Source: Chloroflexota bacterium (GTDB taxonomy: Bacteria; Chloroflexota; Limnocylindria; P2-11E). Taken from it: DNA of 64,000 nt. The number at the start of each line of letters is the position of its first letter. Within the stretch, counting starts at the first letter, position 1. The position numbers and the translations under genes were made by a program. Shown here in pieces: positions 63,221-64,000 of the stretch. Below the pieces are notes generated by a model. The model was not told where the DNA came from, did no database searches, and worked only from the letters and a program-made list of their open reading frames with translations. Location of the stretch: the NCBI GenBank assembly GCA_005889405.1, contig VBFY01000060.1, positions 1 through 64,000 of the forward strand. Reading direction: 5' to 3'.

Positions 63221-64000
63221 TCCGTGTCTCCCCCGGTCGCGCCACGGTCCGCTCGCATGACCGAACGTCCCAGCCACACCGCGATGAGCGCCGCAAGCGC
63301 CACGGCGAAGATGGCGCCCGTGTTCTGCCCGTTTGTCGCACCCGCGAGAACGCTGGTGTAGCTGGCGGGCGGCATCGCGACGACGTACACCCACGGCTTG
63401 GACTCGAGGCGCGTCGCGACGGCCCGCTGCTCGACGCCAGCCGCGAAGAACGTGAGCGGCACGGAGCCCGGACGGATCATCGAGTCGACCACCGTCTTCA
63501 GCTCGGGGAGCGGATCGACGACGAGCTGCTCGGCGCTCTTCTGTCCGAACCGCTTGTCCGCGGCGAGCTTCACCGCGGTGTCATGCTCGATCGGCGCGAT
63601 GACCTTGTAGATGAGCGACTCGGCCTTGTCGCGGTTGCCCTTTGTCTCGGAAACCGCGAGGCGGATCCCGAAGTCATCCACCATGAATGAGCGGGCCCCC
63701 ACCCCGGTAGCGCCGAGGTCGGCCTCGACGAGGTCCCAGATCACACCCAGATTGACGCGGCTGCGGACGACGCCCGCGAGGATGCCGTCCGTGGTCTTCA
63801 CCGGAGCCGAGAAGAACAGCGCGGGCTTGTTCGTAATGACGGAGTAGCTCGGATCGCTGACGTATACCTGACCGGTGCGGGCGTTCTGGAAGTAGTCACG
63901 GAACCGAACGTTGGTCCCCTCGTCGGTCTGGATCGACGCCGCCATGATCGTGCCGTTGAGGTCGAGGACGGCGATCGACTCGTACTCGGGGCCGACCGTC
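63217..64000 (-). CDS. Cache-domain membrane protein without output domain (5' end cut by window edge)
   Basis: At least 260 residues, continuing past base 64000. The visible part is a Cache sensor: IAVLDLNGTIMAASIQTDEGTNVR..., FRDYFQNARTGQVYVSDPSYSV, ALFFSAPVKTTDGILAGVVRSRVNL, then a second beta region. One membrane helix (AIFAVALAALIAVWLG) follows, and the chain ends 14 residues later (ADRGATGGDTD) with no HAMP, kinase, GGDEF or MCP part. The output may be a separate protein, or it may hand its signal to the coupled solute-binding lipoprotein. Confidence 0.8.
   Translation of the reverse strand, partial: TVGPEYESIAVLDLNGTIMAASIQTDEGTNVRFRDYFQNARTGQVYVSDPSYSVITNKPALFFSAPVKTTDGILAGVVRSRVNLGVIWDLVEADLGATGVGARSFMVDDFGIRLAVSETKGNRDKAESLIYKVIAPIEHDTAVKLAADKRFGQKSAEQLVVDPLPELKTVVDSMIRPGSVPLTFFAAGVEQRAVATRLESKPWVYVVAMPPASYTSVLAGATNGQNTGAIFAVALAALIAVWLGRSVMRADRGATGGDTD

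Noticed and set aside
1..64000. tRNA, rRNA, insertion sequences, phage or integrase genes.
   Set aside because: I saw no cloverleaf, rRNA segment, transposase, integrase or flanking target duplications; intergenic gaps are too short for most of these.

Overview
The window is a high-GC bacterial chromosome segment with dense packing, many GTG/TTG starts and very frequent 4-bp stop/start overlaps (ATGA, GTGA, TTGA). Gene content (stand-alone PurS and PurQ, a CBS-less IMPDH, long secreted IPT/TIG and ASH-repeat proteins, DMF-amidase-like domains, proline/threonine linkers) suggests a Chloroflexota lineage such as Limnocylindria-type groups. This is an inference from protein style, and an actinobacterium is not excluded.

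Left part (1-15.7 kb): purine synthesis and housekeeping, mostly on the minus strand. guaA-purD-purE-purB-purC-purS-purQ (purQ runs off the left edge) form one translationally coupled operon. A vapBC toxin-antitoxin pair, a VOC protein, an aminoglycoside-phosphotransferase-like kinase and a secreted GH5 glycosidase follow. guaB-tldD-pmbA is a second coupled operon.

Middle (15.7-39.7 kb): an exopolysaccharide factory. It holds a DegT aminotransferase, a soluble histidine kinase plus OmpR-type regulator in an operon with two secreted glycosidase-like lipoproteins, and an eleven-gene minus-strand operon (35116 down to 22481). That operon encodes Wzz, a BY-kinase-like ATPase, a 50-aa membrane protein, a Wzy/WaaL ligase, a flippase fused to a glycosyltransferase, an SGNH hydrolase, a double left-handed-helix acyltransferase, an acyl carrier protein, AsnB, an AMP-forming ligase and an NAD-synthase-like protein. 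A divergent plus-strand operon (from about 35.3 kb) encodes two acetyltransferases, a GT4, the priming sugar transferase and a processive GT2. It runs directly into two giant secreted proteins.

Right part (39.7-64 kb): a 3293-aa protein with 28 IPT/TIG repeats and a 2265-aa protein with ASH repeats and an SGNH domain share a DMF-amidase-like domain. Then come a secreted GH39-like multidomain protein, a Gfo/Idh/MocA dehydrogenase, a degenerate GGDEF membrane protein, a solute-binding lipoprotein and a Cache-domain sensor cut by the right edge.

The most interesting signal is a shared promoter architecture found four times in intergenic DNA: TCTCAA-like half-sites repeated every 11 bp (22 bp at one site), then exactly 11 bp, then a -10-like hexamer. 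It lies before the wzz operon, the DegT aminotransferase, the Gfo/Idh dehydrogenase and a small leaderless ORF. This geometry is typical of OmpR/PhoB-family activators, and one such regulator is encoded at 18813-19574. It would tie the scattered sugar-nucleotide genes and the polysaccharide operon into one regulon.
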